Part shown: positions 39,135 through 48,644 of the stretch, in pieces
How the letters are laid out: each line of letters begins with the position of its first letter
How positions within the stretch are numbered: position 1 is the stretch's first letter
Source of the DNA: Pelagicoccus enzymogenes
GTDB lineage: Bacteria > Verrucomicrobiota > Verrucomicrobiia > Opitutales > Opitutaceae
Reading direction: 5' to 3'
Length of the DNA stretch: 64,000 bases
Assembly (NCBI RefSeq): GCF_014803405.1
Contig: NZ_JACYFG010000004.1
Span: 94,304-158,303, forward strand
The notes under the pieces: model-generated
Database searches by the model: none
What the model saw: only the letters and a program-made list of their open reading frames with translations
What the model was told of the DNA's origin: nothing
Translations under genes and position numbers: made by a program

Positions 39135-42100
39135 ATGACCCCCCAAATAATTCGCCTGTCGCTGCACCTCCCTCTCGCCCTTTTCGTCTCAGCACTCCAG
39201 CTGCACTCGCAGGCGCTAACGCAAACCGAATTCTCGCCCTCCCCCCCCTCAAACACCGGCAAGCTATTTGAACCCGTACCACCCGAGGAGAGCGGACTCC
39301 AAGTCGACAACCAATACGACGATCCACTCATGTGGACCCAACGCTACCGTGAGTTCATGGGTGGAGGGATGGGATCCGGAGTCTGCGCCGCAGACTTCGA
39401 TCAAGACGGTAAGGTCGATCTTTACGTCAGCACCAAAACCAAACCGGGCAGGCTATTCCGCAATGTCGGAAACTGGCGATTCGAAGACGTCACCGACGAT
39501 GCAGGGCTCTCCGAGAGTTCCTCCGTGTTGGGCTGGCTCTCCAGCGCCATCTCCGACGACGAGGCAATATGGCGCCAAGGAGCAGTGTTTGCCGACGTTG
39601 ACAACGATGGCTGGCTCGACCTCTACGTCTGCCGCAACCGAGCCCCTAACCTGCTGTACATCAATCAAGGTGACGGAACCTTCGAGGAGGAAGGCGAGAA
39701 ACGAGGGCTCGGCATTACGGACGGTAGCGTCGTGGGCTCCTTCGTGGACTACGATCGGGACGGCTGGCTAGACGTGCTAGTGCTCACCAACCAAGTCGAC
39801 GGTACCGAATCGCAGGGCCGCCAGGATCGCCTCTTTCGCAACACCGGGGAAGGCTACTTCGTGGAGACTACAAAAGAAGCAGGAATTCAAGGGTCGACCT
39901 TCGGGCACGCCGCCACTTGGTTCGACTTCGACGAAGACCGCTGGCCTGACCTCTACATCGCCAACGATTTTTCGGGCAACGATTACCTGTATCGAAACAA
40001 TCAAGACGGAACGTTCTCAAACGTATTGCACGAAGTCGCCCCCAGCGCGCCCTACTCCTCCATGGGAGCCGATACGACCGATATCAATAACGACGGCCAC
40101 ATCGACCTACTCGTCGCCGACATGGCCACCACCTCCCGCGAGAAAGATCGACGCGGCTTGGCCGCCTCCCGAAACGATGTACTGACAACCGGTACCACGG
40201 AGGGGATTGCCCCCCAATACACACGCAACAGCCTTCTCCTCAACACAGGACTCGGAGTCTTCGGAGAAGTAGCCTGCTGGGCCGGGATCGAAGCTACAGA
40301 CTGGACTTGGTCCGTACGCTTCGAGGATTTCGACCAGGACGGCTGGGCAGACCTGCATGTCACCAACGGGATGGTTCGCGAGGCGAACAATAGCGATTTG
40401 CTCGCCCGCATGATGCGCGCCCTCTCCGACATGCAACGGATCGCCGTGATGAAGCGATCGCCGCCCCTCGACGAATCAAACCTCGCTTATCGAAACCTCT
40501 CCGGAAACGGTTTCTCCGAAGTCACCGAGGACTGGGGGCTTACGGATATCGGCGTCACCTTCGGGGCAGCCACCGCCGACTTAGACAACGACGGCGACCT
40601 CGACCTCGTCTACCTAGACTACAACGGTGGCCTCAAGGTCTTTCGCAACAACGTCGAAAAGCATCGAAGCATCAAAATACAACTACAAGGAACCCAGTCG
40701 AACTCCCACGGAATCGGCGCGGTCGTCCGCATCGAGTCTCCCTCTGCCGGACTGCAATCACGCACTCTCACCGTGGCTCGAGGTTACGCATCCAGCAGCG
40801 AACCTGTCGCCCATTTCGGAGTCGGTAACGACGCTTTCATCGAAAAGCTAATCGTCGAATGGCCATCGGGGAAGCAGCAAGTCTTCAACAATCTCGCAAC
40901 CAACAGCGCCTATAAAATAGTAGAAGCCCAATCTCCCGAAAGCGTATCCAAACCGGAATCACAAAGCCTGTTCTCAAAGGGCAATACAGCGCTAGGCCTG
41001 TCCTTTCACGACAAATCAGAGCTAGCTCTCGCCGACAAAGAGCAGGCCTTCCTCCCTTTCAGAACAGACCGGGCTGGCCCCTCCCTCGTCGTCGCCGACT
41101 TCAACGGAGACAAGGTAGATGATGTGCTCTACGGAGCGACGACCGGATCCAAACATAAGCTGCTCACTTGGAAGAACGCTTCGTTCCAACCTCAAACCAT
41201 TCCCTCGCTCGCCCAAGTCGAAACTGAAAACGGACCAATCCTAGCCTTCGATGCCGACATGGATGGCGATCGAGACCTCCTCGTCACACAAGCGAGCGCG
41301 AACGCAAGCAAGTGGCCGGACCACTTCCGCGTGTCCTTGCTGCTCAACGATGGAGCGGGAAATTTCACGCCCGATACCGACTTCCCCAAGCTCAGCGTGA
41401 ACGCCGGAGCCGCAGTTGGAGCCGATGTCGATTCCGACGGCGACCTCGACCTGTTCATAGGCGGACGCTCAATCCCCGGACGGTATCCAGAAACTCCAGA
41501 CAGTTTTCTCCTCATCAACGATAACGGCACCTTCGTAAACAAAACCAAACAACTCGCGCCCGAGCTGGCCAAGCCCGGTCTCGTCAAGAGCGCCCTCTTC
41601 CGCGACGTCGACCGCGATGGGCGCCCCGACCTGATCGTAGCCCTCGAGTGGGACTACGTTCGCTACTATAAAAACCAAGGAGGTGGCCAATTCGCCGACT
41701 ACACCGAATCCGTGGGATTCGAAAGCGGCGGAAAGGGCTGGTGGAACGCGCTCGCCAGCGCCGATTTCAACGGCGACGGATCGCTCGACTTCGCTGTCGG
41801 CAACCTCGGACTAAACACCACCTACCACGCCTCGCCGCAAGCCCCTGCCACTTTATTCTACGGAGATTTCGCCCGCAATGGGACACGCCTGATCGCCGAA
41901 GCCGTCTACGACAACGGGGTCCTCTACCCCGTTCGCTCCCGCGTGGACATAGGGGCCAAACTCCCCCATGTCCTCCGGACCTTTCCCAAGAACGACGATT
42001 TCGCCAAAGCGAACATGGCTGAAGTCTACGGACAAGCCCAGCTCGATTCCGCGCAGCGACTTGAAGCGAGCAACTTCGAGTCTGGCATTTTCCTGAGCCA

Positions 42101-42722
42101 AGCTGACGGTAGCTACGCATTCACGCCCTTCTCCGCAGCAGCGCAGACTAGCCCCATCATCGGAATGGCGGCCGCAGACCTCGACGGAGACGGCAATAGC
42201 GACATCGCAGCAACTCAGAACACCGACATTGCCATCCCGCGTTTCCATGGAGACATGGGCCTATTCTTGGCTGGAACCGGAGAGGGAACCTTCACTTCGA
42301 CACCACCCACAAAGTCAGGACTCCTGCTTCCTAAAAACGGTAGAGCGATCGCCGTTTTCGATGCAAACGCAGACTCGAAGCCTGACTTGCTGGCGATGCA
42401 ACATGGCGCAAACAATGCCTACCTGTCTAATGAAACTGAATACGCTGACCAGTGGCTCTCCGTTGAGGTTCGGGGCCCTCGGACGAACATAGACGCAATC
42501 GGAGCCCAACTGGAATTTCAATTCCCCGACGGATCCACCCGCTACCACGAAATAGGCCTCGGAGGGGGTTGGCACACTCAAGGTTCACACACCCTTTACC
42601 TTGCCAACCCTGATGCTTCCCAGTCGCCCACCCTCATTGTGCGATGGCCAGACGGCACCCAAAGCTCCCACGAGGACGCCCCTTCCGCTGGCGTTTGGCG
42701 CGTCGAAGCGATCGACCGTTAG
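39135..42722 (+). CDS. Secreted VCBS-repeat / ASPIC-UnbV (CRTAC1-like) protein
   Basis: A 1195-residue protein with a signal peptide (LSLHLPLALFVSALQLHSQA). Two tandem copies of the same plan are seen. Each has several VCBS blades with calcium loops (DFDQDGKVDLYV, DVDNDGWLDLYV, DLDNDGDLDLVY; then DADMDGDRDLLV, DVDSDGDLDLFI) followed by an ASPIC/UnbV domain: one at about 520-605 (KIQLQGTQSNSHGIGAVVRI to LIVEWPSGKQQVF) and one at the C-terminus (about 1110-1190, LSVEVRGPRTNIDAIGAQL to LIVRWPDGTQSS). These proteins are very common in Planctomycetes and Verrucomicrobia, exported, and of uncertain role. It is divergent from the TonB receptor and first in the plus-strand series with the membrane protein. 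Confidence 0.9.
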   Translation: MTPQIIRLSLHLPLALFVSALQLHSQALTQTEFSPSPPSNTGKLFEPVPPEESGLQVDNQYDDPLMWTQRYREFMGGGMGSGVCAADFDQDGKVDLYVSTKTKPGRLFRNVGNWRFEDVTDDAGLSESSSVLGWLSSAISDDEAIWRQGAVFADVDNDGWLDLYVCRNRAPNLLYINQGDGTFEEEGEKRGLGITDGSVVGSFVDYDRDGWLDVLVLTNQVDGTESQGRQDRLFRNTGEGYFVETTKEAGIQGSTFGHAATWFDFDEDRWPDLYIANDFSGNDYLYRNNQDGTFSNVLHEVAPSAPYSSMGADTTDINNDGHIDLLVADMATTSREKDRRGLAASRNDVLTTGTTEGIAPQYTRNSLLLNTGLGVFGEVACWAGIEATDWTWSVRFEDFDQDGWADLHVTNGMVREANNSDLLARMMRALSDMQRIAVMKRSPPLDESNLAYRNLSGNGFSEVTEDWGLTDIGVTFGAATADLDNDGDLDLVYLDYNGGLKVFRNNVEKHRSIKIQLQGTQSNSHGIGAVVRIESPSAGLQSRTLTVARGYASSSEPVAHFGVGNDAFIEKLIVEWPSGKQQVFNNLATNSAYKIVEAQSPESVSKPESQSLFSKGNTALGLSFHDKSELALADKEQAFLPFRTDRAGPSLVVADFNGDKVDDVLYGATTGSKHKLLTWKNASFQPQTIPSLAQVETENGPILAFDADMDGDRDLLVTQASANASKWPDHFRVSLLLNDGAGNFTPDTDFPKLSVNAGAAVGADVDSDGDLDLFIGGRSIPGRYPETPDSFLLINDNGTFVNKTKQLAPELAKPGLVKSALFRDVDRDGRPDLIVALEWDYVRYYKNQGGGQFADYTESVGFESGGKGWWNALASADFNGDGSLDFAVGNLGLNTTYHASPQAPATLFYGDFARNGTRLIAEAVYDNGVLYPVRSRVDIGAKLPHVLRTFPKNDDFAKANMAEVYGQAQLDSAQRLEASNFESGIFLSQADGSYAFTPFSAAAQTSPIIGMAAADLDGDGNSDIAATQNTDIAIPRFHGDMGLFLAGTGEGTFTSTPPTKSGLLLPKNGRAIAVFDANADSKPDLLAMQHGANNAYLSNETEYADQWLSVEVRGPRTNIDAIGAQLEFQFPDGSTRYHEIGLGGGWHTQGSHTLYLANPDASQSPTLIVRWPDGTQSSHEDAPSAGVWRVEAIDR

Positions 42723-42751
42723 CCCCTAAAATTCTGCGACCGAACGACACC

Positions 42752-45118
42752 ATGAACCCCACCCCATTATGGCATAAGGGAGCCGCCGCCGCTGTCATCC
42801 TCCTCACGCTCTTTTTTGCTCTTAAAACGGACTACCGATCCCTGACCTGGGCGGAGACACTGACCAGCCAAGGAAGCCCCGCGCCCCAGCTAGACAGCGA
42901 CTCTCCTACCGGCTACGAGCTCGGACAAAGGCATTTCTTGGCAACGCGAAATCACGGCACCACCTACCGCTGGATCGCCTACACACAAGAACTAGTCGAG
43001 AATGGCCCATTCAGCTCCACGCTCTACCTGAGCGATGCCGCTCCCACCGGCCGCGTTCAACAGCTTCCCAAACTGTACGCGGGATGGCTAGCGGCGATAG
43101 CCGGAGGCATCAGCCTGACCACCGGACACCCACTCCCGATAGCGATAGAGAAAGCCGCCCTGTGGGAGCCGATCCTTTCCCATGCCATCGCGCTCGCTTT
43201 CGTCGCAGGCTTCATCGCCCGCCGTTTCAACATCGCTAAGGCGGCAGCGACTACTGCCTTCCTGGCCCTCTTTCCCTTCTTCTCCGCCCAATTCGTTCCA
43301 GGTTCCATCGACGCGGACAGGTGGGCGCTCCTACTGGCCAGTGCCGCCATAGCCATCAGCGTACCGAATCCAAATAGGGAATACAAACTCCCCGCTTCGA
43401 CAGCCGTGCTCGCAGCCCTAGCCCTTGCCGTCTCTCCCACCTTCGGCTTCATTTCAGTCCTCGCCATCGCAGCGATAGCTGCTCTCACGATCTACAGCCA
43501 GGGCACAAGCTCCCAATCGCTCTTCAAGTGGTCTTCACTCGGGGCCGGAATCACCGCAATGGCTTGGTTCATCGACCAAAACCCTGTCGCTCTCGAAACA
43601 AGCGAACTACGATACAACCACCCCCTGTACGCGATCGCATGGCTCGGGATCGGACTGACCCTCGACGGAAGCTTGTCCATCATCGACGGTAAAAACAGTC
43701 GTTCATCCACCCTTTGGAAACTCGGATGCGGCATCCCCCTGCTCGGCTCCCTTTTTTACTATCAAATCGCTTACAAGCACTTGGGATGGCTGTACGCTAC
43801 CCCTGGCTCCCTCCGCCCCTCGGACCTGGACGCACCCCTTGTGTTCAAGAATTCATTTGCCTGGCTGAACGGCGCGGGCCCTCTGGAGATTGTATTCATC
43901 CTTTTGCTACCTGCGACAACGATCGCAGCCCTCGGGGTAAGTTCCTTCGTTCGCTTCAAGCAAGGCGCACCCGAATTCAAGACAACTCTCAGCATACTGT
44001 GCGTCTACGTCTCGACGGCTATCCTGGCTGTATTCAAAATACGCTGGGGTATCGCCCTCTCACTCATATCGCTTCCTCTTCTCTGGCAACTCGTCCAGAG
44101 GCAGACGCTCGACTCCGGCCGATACACCTGGACCGCAGTGGGCGTGATGCTATTCAGCCTCTTCGCCTGGAACAAGAGCCTTCCCGACCCCCTGCGCCGT
44201 CCCTCCGGTGACACTCCCCTGCGCCCCGCCGACCTTCAGGCACTAGTGCAAAGACACCTTTCGCATTGGCTCGCTACCCATAATCCCAGCCGGGAGGTAC
44301 ACGCCCTCGCCTCTCCCGCCCAATCCGATTCTCTCATCTTTCACGGAAACCTCACTGCCTTGCTATCAACTGCGTGGGAGTCATACCCCGGTCAGGTTGC
44401 AGCCTCTCGTATTCTAAGCGCCCCTGAGAACACCGAAGTACAAGCAGTACTCGAGAGCCGCGAGATCACTCACATCCTGCTTCCATCCTGGGACGAAGTG
44501 CTGCCCCAGCTCGTACAGGAGGCCCAAAGTCCTGGCCAAAATACTTTCTTCGAAAGACTGCAAACCTGGGTCCTCCCCCTCTACCTGCGAGCAATTCCCT
44601 ATCACCTTCCTGCCGTTGCGGGATTCGAATCCGAGAAACTAGCCGTATTCGAAATTTGCCCACAGCAAGACGAGGCCTTATCCATGAGTCGACTCACGGA
44701 ATACTTCGTAGAGATGAGACGCATGGAACCGGCGGGTCTCGCCGCCCAAACGATCGAAGAAGCCTACCCGCAAGACCCAAACGTCTCGGCCGCGCTTTCA
44801 ATTTTCTACAAGCACTCGAAAGACACCCTCAACTCCCGCAGGCATAGCGAAAAACTGTCCGAGTCCATAAAATCTGGATACATCCCCTTCGACTGGGACC
44901 GAAGGGTTGTTCAAGCCATCGCGCTTGCCCTCAACAACAAGCGACAACTGGCACGGGCGGAACTCGAAGCATCTCTGGAATCCATGAACGAAGACTCACT
45001 CTATCAACTAACCCCCCTGCAGACATACCAGCTTCTGAGCCTTTCCAAAACTTTTAGCATGAGCATTCCAGCCGAATTGCTGGAGATCGCCCTAAAACGC
45101 TGTTCAGAATACCTCTAA
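42752..45118 (+). CDS. Large polytopic membrane protein, GT-C/oligosaccharyltransferase-like topology
   Basis: A 788-residue protein. The ATG at 42752 is chosen because it lies just after the upstream stop and starts a basic N-terminus and first helix (GAAAAVILLTLFFALK). There are some 10-12 hydrophobic helices through residue 500 with a large first periplasmic loop (DSDSPTGYELG, FLATRNHGTTYRWIAYTQE, GSIDADRWALL), then a soluble C-terminal part of about 270 residues with helical, TPR-like sequence (AAQTIEEAYPQDPNVSAALSIFYKHSKD). The topology, and acidic and arginine residues in loop 1, recall GT-C transferases such as STT3/PglB. I cannot see a decisive motif, so this is only a suggestion. It lies 29 bases after the ASPIC/UnbV gene and is probably co-transcribed with it. 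Confidence 0.72.
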   Translation: MNPTPLWHKGAAAAVILLTLFFALKTDYRSLTWAETLTSQGSPAPQLDSDSPTGYELGQRHFLATRNHGTTYRWIAYTQELVENGPFSSTLYLSDAAPTGRVQQLPKLYAGWLAAIAGGISLTTGHPLPIAIEKAALWEPILSHAIALAFVAGFIARRFNIAKAAATTAFLALFPFFSAQFVPGSIDADRWALLLASAAIAISVPNPNREYKLPASTAVLAALALAVSPTFGFISVLAIAAIAALTIYSQGTSSQSLFKWSSLGAGITAMAWFIDQNPVALETSELRYNHPLYAIAWLGIGLTLDGSLSIIDGKNSRSSTLWKLGCGIPLLGSLFYYQIAYKHLGWLYATPGSLRPSDLDAPLVFKNSFAWLNGAGPLEIVFILLLPATTIAALGVSSFVRFKQGAPEFKTTLSILCVYVSTAILAVFKIRWGIALSLISLPLLWQLVQRQTLDSGRYTWTAVGVMLFSLFAWNKSLPDPLRRPSGDTPLRPADLQALVQRHLSHWLATHNPSREVHALASPAQSDSLIFHGNLTALLSTAWESYPGQVAASRILSAPENTEVQAVLESREITHILLPSWDEVLPQLVQEAQSPGQNTFFERLQTWVLPLYLRAIPYHLPAVAGFESEKLAVFEICPQQDEALSMSRLTEYFVEMRRMEPAGLAAQTIEEAYPQDPNVSAALSIFYKHSKDTLNSRRHSEKLSESIKSGYIPFDWDRRVVQAIALALNNKRQLARAELEASLESMNEDSLYQLTPLQTYQLLSLSKTFSMSIPAELLEIALKRCSEYL

Positions 45119-45593
45119 AGTTCACTCACTCCTAACAATCAATGCCACGGGCGAAAAGCCCGACCCCCATACCCCAGAGAGCCGGGCCAATGCTACCGTA
45201 TGCACTATACATGAAACCATGAACAGAGACATAAAAAGAAACACTTCCCTGTCCCACCGGCACGATCAACCAATGAAACTAGATTTAAATGCAGGACCAG
45301 AGACAGAAACCATTTGCACTATAAAGATATCATTTCCCAAAATCTGGAAAGAAAACATTGGTTATTAATAGCCTATACTCCTGGGTATAGTTATATACTA
45401 AAAAGGTTTTCCTACACCACTATCAGCAAGCGAACCGGCACGGCTTCAAGAGATCCAGCCCCTTGCAATTTATCCGCTAGGCTTTACTTTTCAGATCGCA
45501 CCCTTTGCTTGGGATTAAGCCCTGCGTCGCCAATGCCCTCCACCACACCCAGTCGCTTGCAACCACGCCTCGTCTAAGCCCTCGCCCCAACCC
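45119..45593. promoter_or_regulatory. Regulatory gap before the sensor kinase gene
   Basis: 475 bases without a credible gene, with an AT-rich middle. CTATAC/GTATAG forms a perfect 6-bp inverted repeat with a six-base spacer (45373-45390), similar to the CTATA half-sites at 38975 and 22225. A short hairpin CGGGC/GCCCG near 45147 lacks a T-run. The promoter of the kinase/regulator operon should lie in this gap. Confidence 0.45.
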
Positions 45594-48500
45594 ATGCCCT
45601 CCTTTCTCGTTCACCTTAGACTCTCCCGACTTGCCTGCCTCGCACTTCTGGCGTCCGGCTCTCAGTTCCTCTCCTGGGGGGCATCGTCCCCTACCATCGG
45701 TCTCCCCATCGCGCGCATCTACTCGATCGAAGAAATAGGCGCCTCCCGGGGGCCGCAGTTGAGCTTCGATCGCCTGGGGCGTCTTGCAGTCATCAGCGGC
45801 GGAAGCTATATCGTCCTTAACGACGATTCCTGGATCGACCTCGCAATCCACAACAACGACATCCTCCCCATGCTTGAGCTGGCTGTCGACTCGCGAGGTA
45901 CCGCCTACTACGGAGCGCTTGCCTCCTGGGGTATCGCTGAAACGACAAGCAACGGGTCGCTGCGCCCGACCTCGCTGCGCCCTGCCCAATACCCAGCATG
46001 GGTGAACGCCACGAACTTCACCCAGATTCTCTTCACTCCGACAGGCGTTCTCTTCGTCGGCACCACCGGTGTGGTGCACCTGAACACCACAACCATGGAG
46101 CACTCGTTCTTCGAGCTCCAAGTTGCCTCCGCCTTCACGCTCGACTCGGAAATCTACCTCTCCTCCGGCACGTACGGCACCGTGAGATTCGATCCACAAA
46201 GCCAGGAAACGGAGATGGTCTCCCCGGATATTGGCATCTTCAATACAGCCTACTTTGGAGAAAATGGGATTGTAGCCGCCACCACGAACAACCGGCTCGT
46301 TTACTTCGACGGGACATCCTTCGTGGAGCGCGACTTCGGATTTGGCAGCCGACGCCTCGGCACCATCTCCTCCCTCGAAAGCCTCCCCGATGGCGGCTTT
46401 GCCGTAGCCATCGATGGCGAAGGACTGTTTCTGATAGACGGCGAGGGAAATCGGAAGATGGCGCTCACCACTACCAATTATCGCCGCATCCTCGACCTCG
46501 CAGCTCGCGATACCGGGATCCTCTGGCTCGCCAGAGAAAGCTCCGTCGAAAAACTGCTCTACAACAATCCCGTTTCCGTCGTCGATCATCGCTCAGACGT
46601 GGTCATTGGCTGGCCACAAGTCCTGCAACGCGGAGGACACAGCCTCATCGCCTCGAATGGACTTCTCTACAAGATGGAGCTATCAGCCGACTCTTGGTAC
46701 TACGAATTCGAGTCCGTCGAAAACCTTCCCACTTCAGGAGTTTGGGCAATCGCTACCAACGAGGAGCACCTGATCGTGGGTAACAGCGACGGCGTGTACG
46801 CTCAGGTCCCGGGAGGCTTCTCGCCCATCCTCGAGAATATCGACGCCAATCGCGTCTACTTTCAAGACGACAACACCTGCATCGTCGTCGGCGGCACCGA
46901 AATCGCAGCTCTCAAATGGGATGGGCAGCGCTGGTTCGAATGCGCGCCACGCATCAAGGGAGTCGGGTTTCCCTCCGTCGCCCACCGCACCGATGAAGCC
47001 CTATGGATCGAGCTAGGTCTCGACAGGGTCGGCCGCGTTTGGTTCGAGAATGGCGAAATTCAACTCGAGATCATGGATCAATTCCCATGGCCCGAGCCCG
47101 TCTGGGTAAACATCGGCGTGCTTAACCAATACATCGTCTTGAGCGGCCCCGACAACCATCGCGTCTACCTCGACAAAGCGACCGCGCGCCCCGTATCCAC
47201 GCCCCCGATCGAAAGCTCGCTCCAGCAAGCGGAGCATACCGTGCTGCGCGTCACCGAAGATGAAGACGGCGTGATATGGGCCACTCACGCCAAGGGAGTC
47301 CTCACCTTCCATCCAAGCGAGAACGGCTACCGTATGGACAGCGAATCCCTCTCAAGCATCAGCGATCAATACCCGATGATTACCTTGATCAACGGACAAC
47401 ACGCATGGATAGCGACAGAGTCCGTGCTTTATCATGTCGACCAGGATTTCAAGCCGCTGACAGTCCCTCCAAGGCAACCCTTTCTCGTATCCATAGTGGA
47501 CGGCAAGACCGGTGACCAGCTTTACTCAGCGCACCACAAAAACGACACCATCACCGAACTTCCCTACTCCCAAAACCATCTCGTTTTTCGGTATTTTTCT
47601 GGTGGATACACTCCTTTACAGAAACCCATCTACGAATTCTCAATGCAAAAAGGATCCGAAAGCTGGAAGGTGTATAGCGAAGATTCGCTGCTAACCCTTC
47701 CCAGCCTAGAGGAAGGGAGCTATCGCCTTACCGCGCAGCTCACAGACAGGGACAAGCGGGTCGGCTCCCCCATACTTACATCGTTTAAAATAGCGCCTCC
47801 CTGGTACCGCTCTACCCTAGCTTACGTCACCTACTGGAGCGCAGGGGCCCTCTTCTGCCTCGGCATCATGGCCACTGGGTTCCATCGGGCTAAGAGAAAG
47901 CATGAACAACTCGAGCTTCTCGTCCAGCAACGAACCCAGGAACTCCGCGAAACCATGCAAAAGCTCACGGAAGAAGCGAGGACCTCGGCCACCCTTGCCG
48001 AACGAAACCGCCTCGCCGGCGAGATTCACGACAGCCTCCAACAAGGCCTTAGCGGCATCGCCCTCCAACTCGACGCCACACTGAAGCATGACGATTTGGA
48101 TACAAATTTACACAATCGCCTCTCGGTCGCTCGACGAATGGTCTCGTATACCCGTCAAGAAGTCCAACAGGCCGTTTGGGACCTCGAATCGCCATGGCTT
48201 CAAGACGAGAGCCTGCCCGAAGCTCTCCGCAACATCGCCCAAGTCCTCGGAGCTGGAACCGCAAAACTGGATTTCGAAAGTTCGGGCTCGTCCTTCGTCA
48301 TCCCATCCCGCAGAAAACATCATATCCTGCGCATCGCCCAGGAAGCGATAACCAACGCAGTCAGGCACAGCGGAGCCGCAAATATTAGAATCGTGCTTAA
48401 CTATTCCGACACGCAACTGAGCCTGGAGGTTATCGACGACGGCAAAGGATTCGATCCCAACGAGGTATTCTCCGAGGGTCTCGGCCACTTCGGAATGAGA

Positions 48501-48644
48501 GGGCTACGCACCCGGGCCAGCAGAATTGACGGAACCCTGAACATAGAGAGCTCTCCCGCAAAAGGAACACGCGTCACCCTCATCGTGCCACACGCCAAAG
48601 AGGAGCAAAATCCAAGATCAAACAATGAACGACAAAAAGATTAG
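45594..48644 (+). CDS. Propeller-type sensor histidine kinase (NarL/DesK HisKA_3 class)
   Basis: A 1016-residue protein. After a leader (RLSRLACLALLASGSQFLSWG) a large periplasmic sensor of Reg_prop-like propeller repeats runs to about residue 640, then a Y_Y_Y-type beta-domain (about 640-735), a transmembrane helix (about 742-762, YVTYWSAGALFCLGIMATGF) and a short coiled coil. The HisKA_3 box follows, with phospho-acceptor His812 in LAGEIHDSLQQGL, and then a HATPase domain (NAVRHSG, DDGKGFD, GLGHFGMRGLRTRA). This matches one-membrane-pass propeller kinases of gut and marine polysaccharide degraders, here in separate-regulator form. It overlaps the response regulator gene by 20 bases. Confidence 0.93.
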   Translation: MPSFLVHLRLSRLACLALLASGSQFLSWGASSPTIGLPIARIYSIEEIGASRGPQLSFDRLGRLAVISGGSYIVLNDDSWIDLAIHNNDILPMLELAVDSRGTAYYGALASWGIAETTSNGSLRPTSLRPAQYPAWVNATNFTQILFTPTGVLFVGTTGVVHLNTTTMEHSFFELQVASAFTLDSEIYLSSGTYGTVRFDPQSQETEMVSPDIGIFNTAYFGENGIVAATTNNRLVYFDGTSFVERDFGFGSRRLGTISSLESLPDGGFAVAIDGEGLFLIDGEGNRKMALTTTNYRRILDLAARDTGILWLARESSVEKLLYNNPVSVVDHRSDVVIGWPQVLQRGGHSLIASNGLLYKMELSADSWYYEFESVENLPTSGVWAIATNEEHLIVGNSDGVYAQVPGGFSPILENIDANRVYFQDDNTCIVVGGTEIAALKWDGQRWFECAPRIKGVGFPSVAHRTDEALWIELGLDRVGRVWFENGEIQLEIMDQFPWPEPVWVNIGVLNQYIVLSGPDNHRVYLDKATARPVSTPPIESSLQQAEHTVLRVTEDEDGVIWATHAKGVLTFHPSENGYRMDSESLSSISDQYPMITLINGQHAWIATESVLYHVDQDFKPLTVPPRQPFLVSIVDGKTGDQLYSAHHKNDTITELPYSQNHLVFRYFSGGYTPLQKPIYEFSMQKGSESWKVYSEDSLLTLPSLEEGSYRLTAQLTDRDKRVGSPILTSFKIAPPWYRSTLAYVTYWSAGALFCLGIMATGFHRAKRKHEQLELLVQQRTQELRETMQKLTEEARTSATLAERNRLAGEIHDSLQQGLSGIALQLDATLKHDDLDTNLHNRLSVARRMVSYTRQEVQQAVWDLESPWLQDESLPEALRNIAQVLGAGTAKLDFESSGSSFVIPSRRKHHILRIAQEAITNAVRHSGAANIRIVLNYSDTQLSLEVIDDGKGFDPNEVFSEGLGHFGMRGLRTRASRIDGTLNIESSPAKGTRVTLIVPHAKEEQNPRSNNERQKD

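Noticed and set aside
42644..42751. Upstream extension of the polytopic membrane protein overlapping the ASPIC gene
   Set aside because: The extension is Arg/Pro-rich and out of frame with a real gene. The ATG at 42752 gives a normal first helix.
45477..46589. 370-codon minus-strand frame at the kinase 5' end
   Set aside because: It is antisense to the propeller kinase and has Gly/Glu/Val-rich shadow composition.
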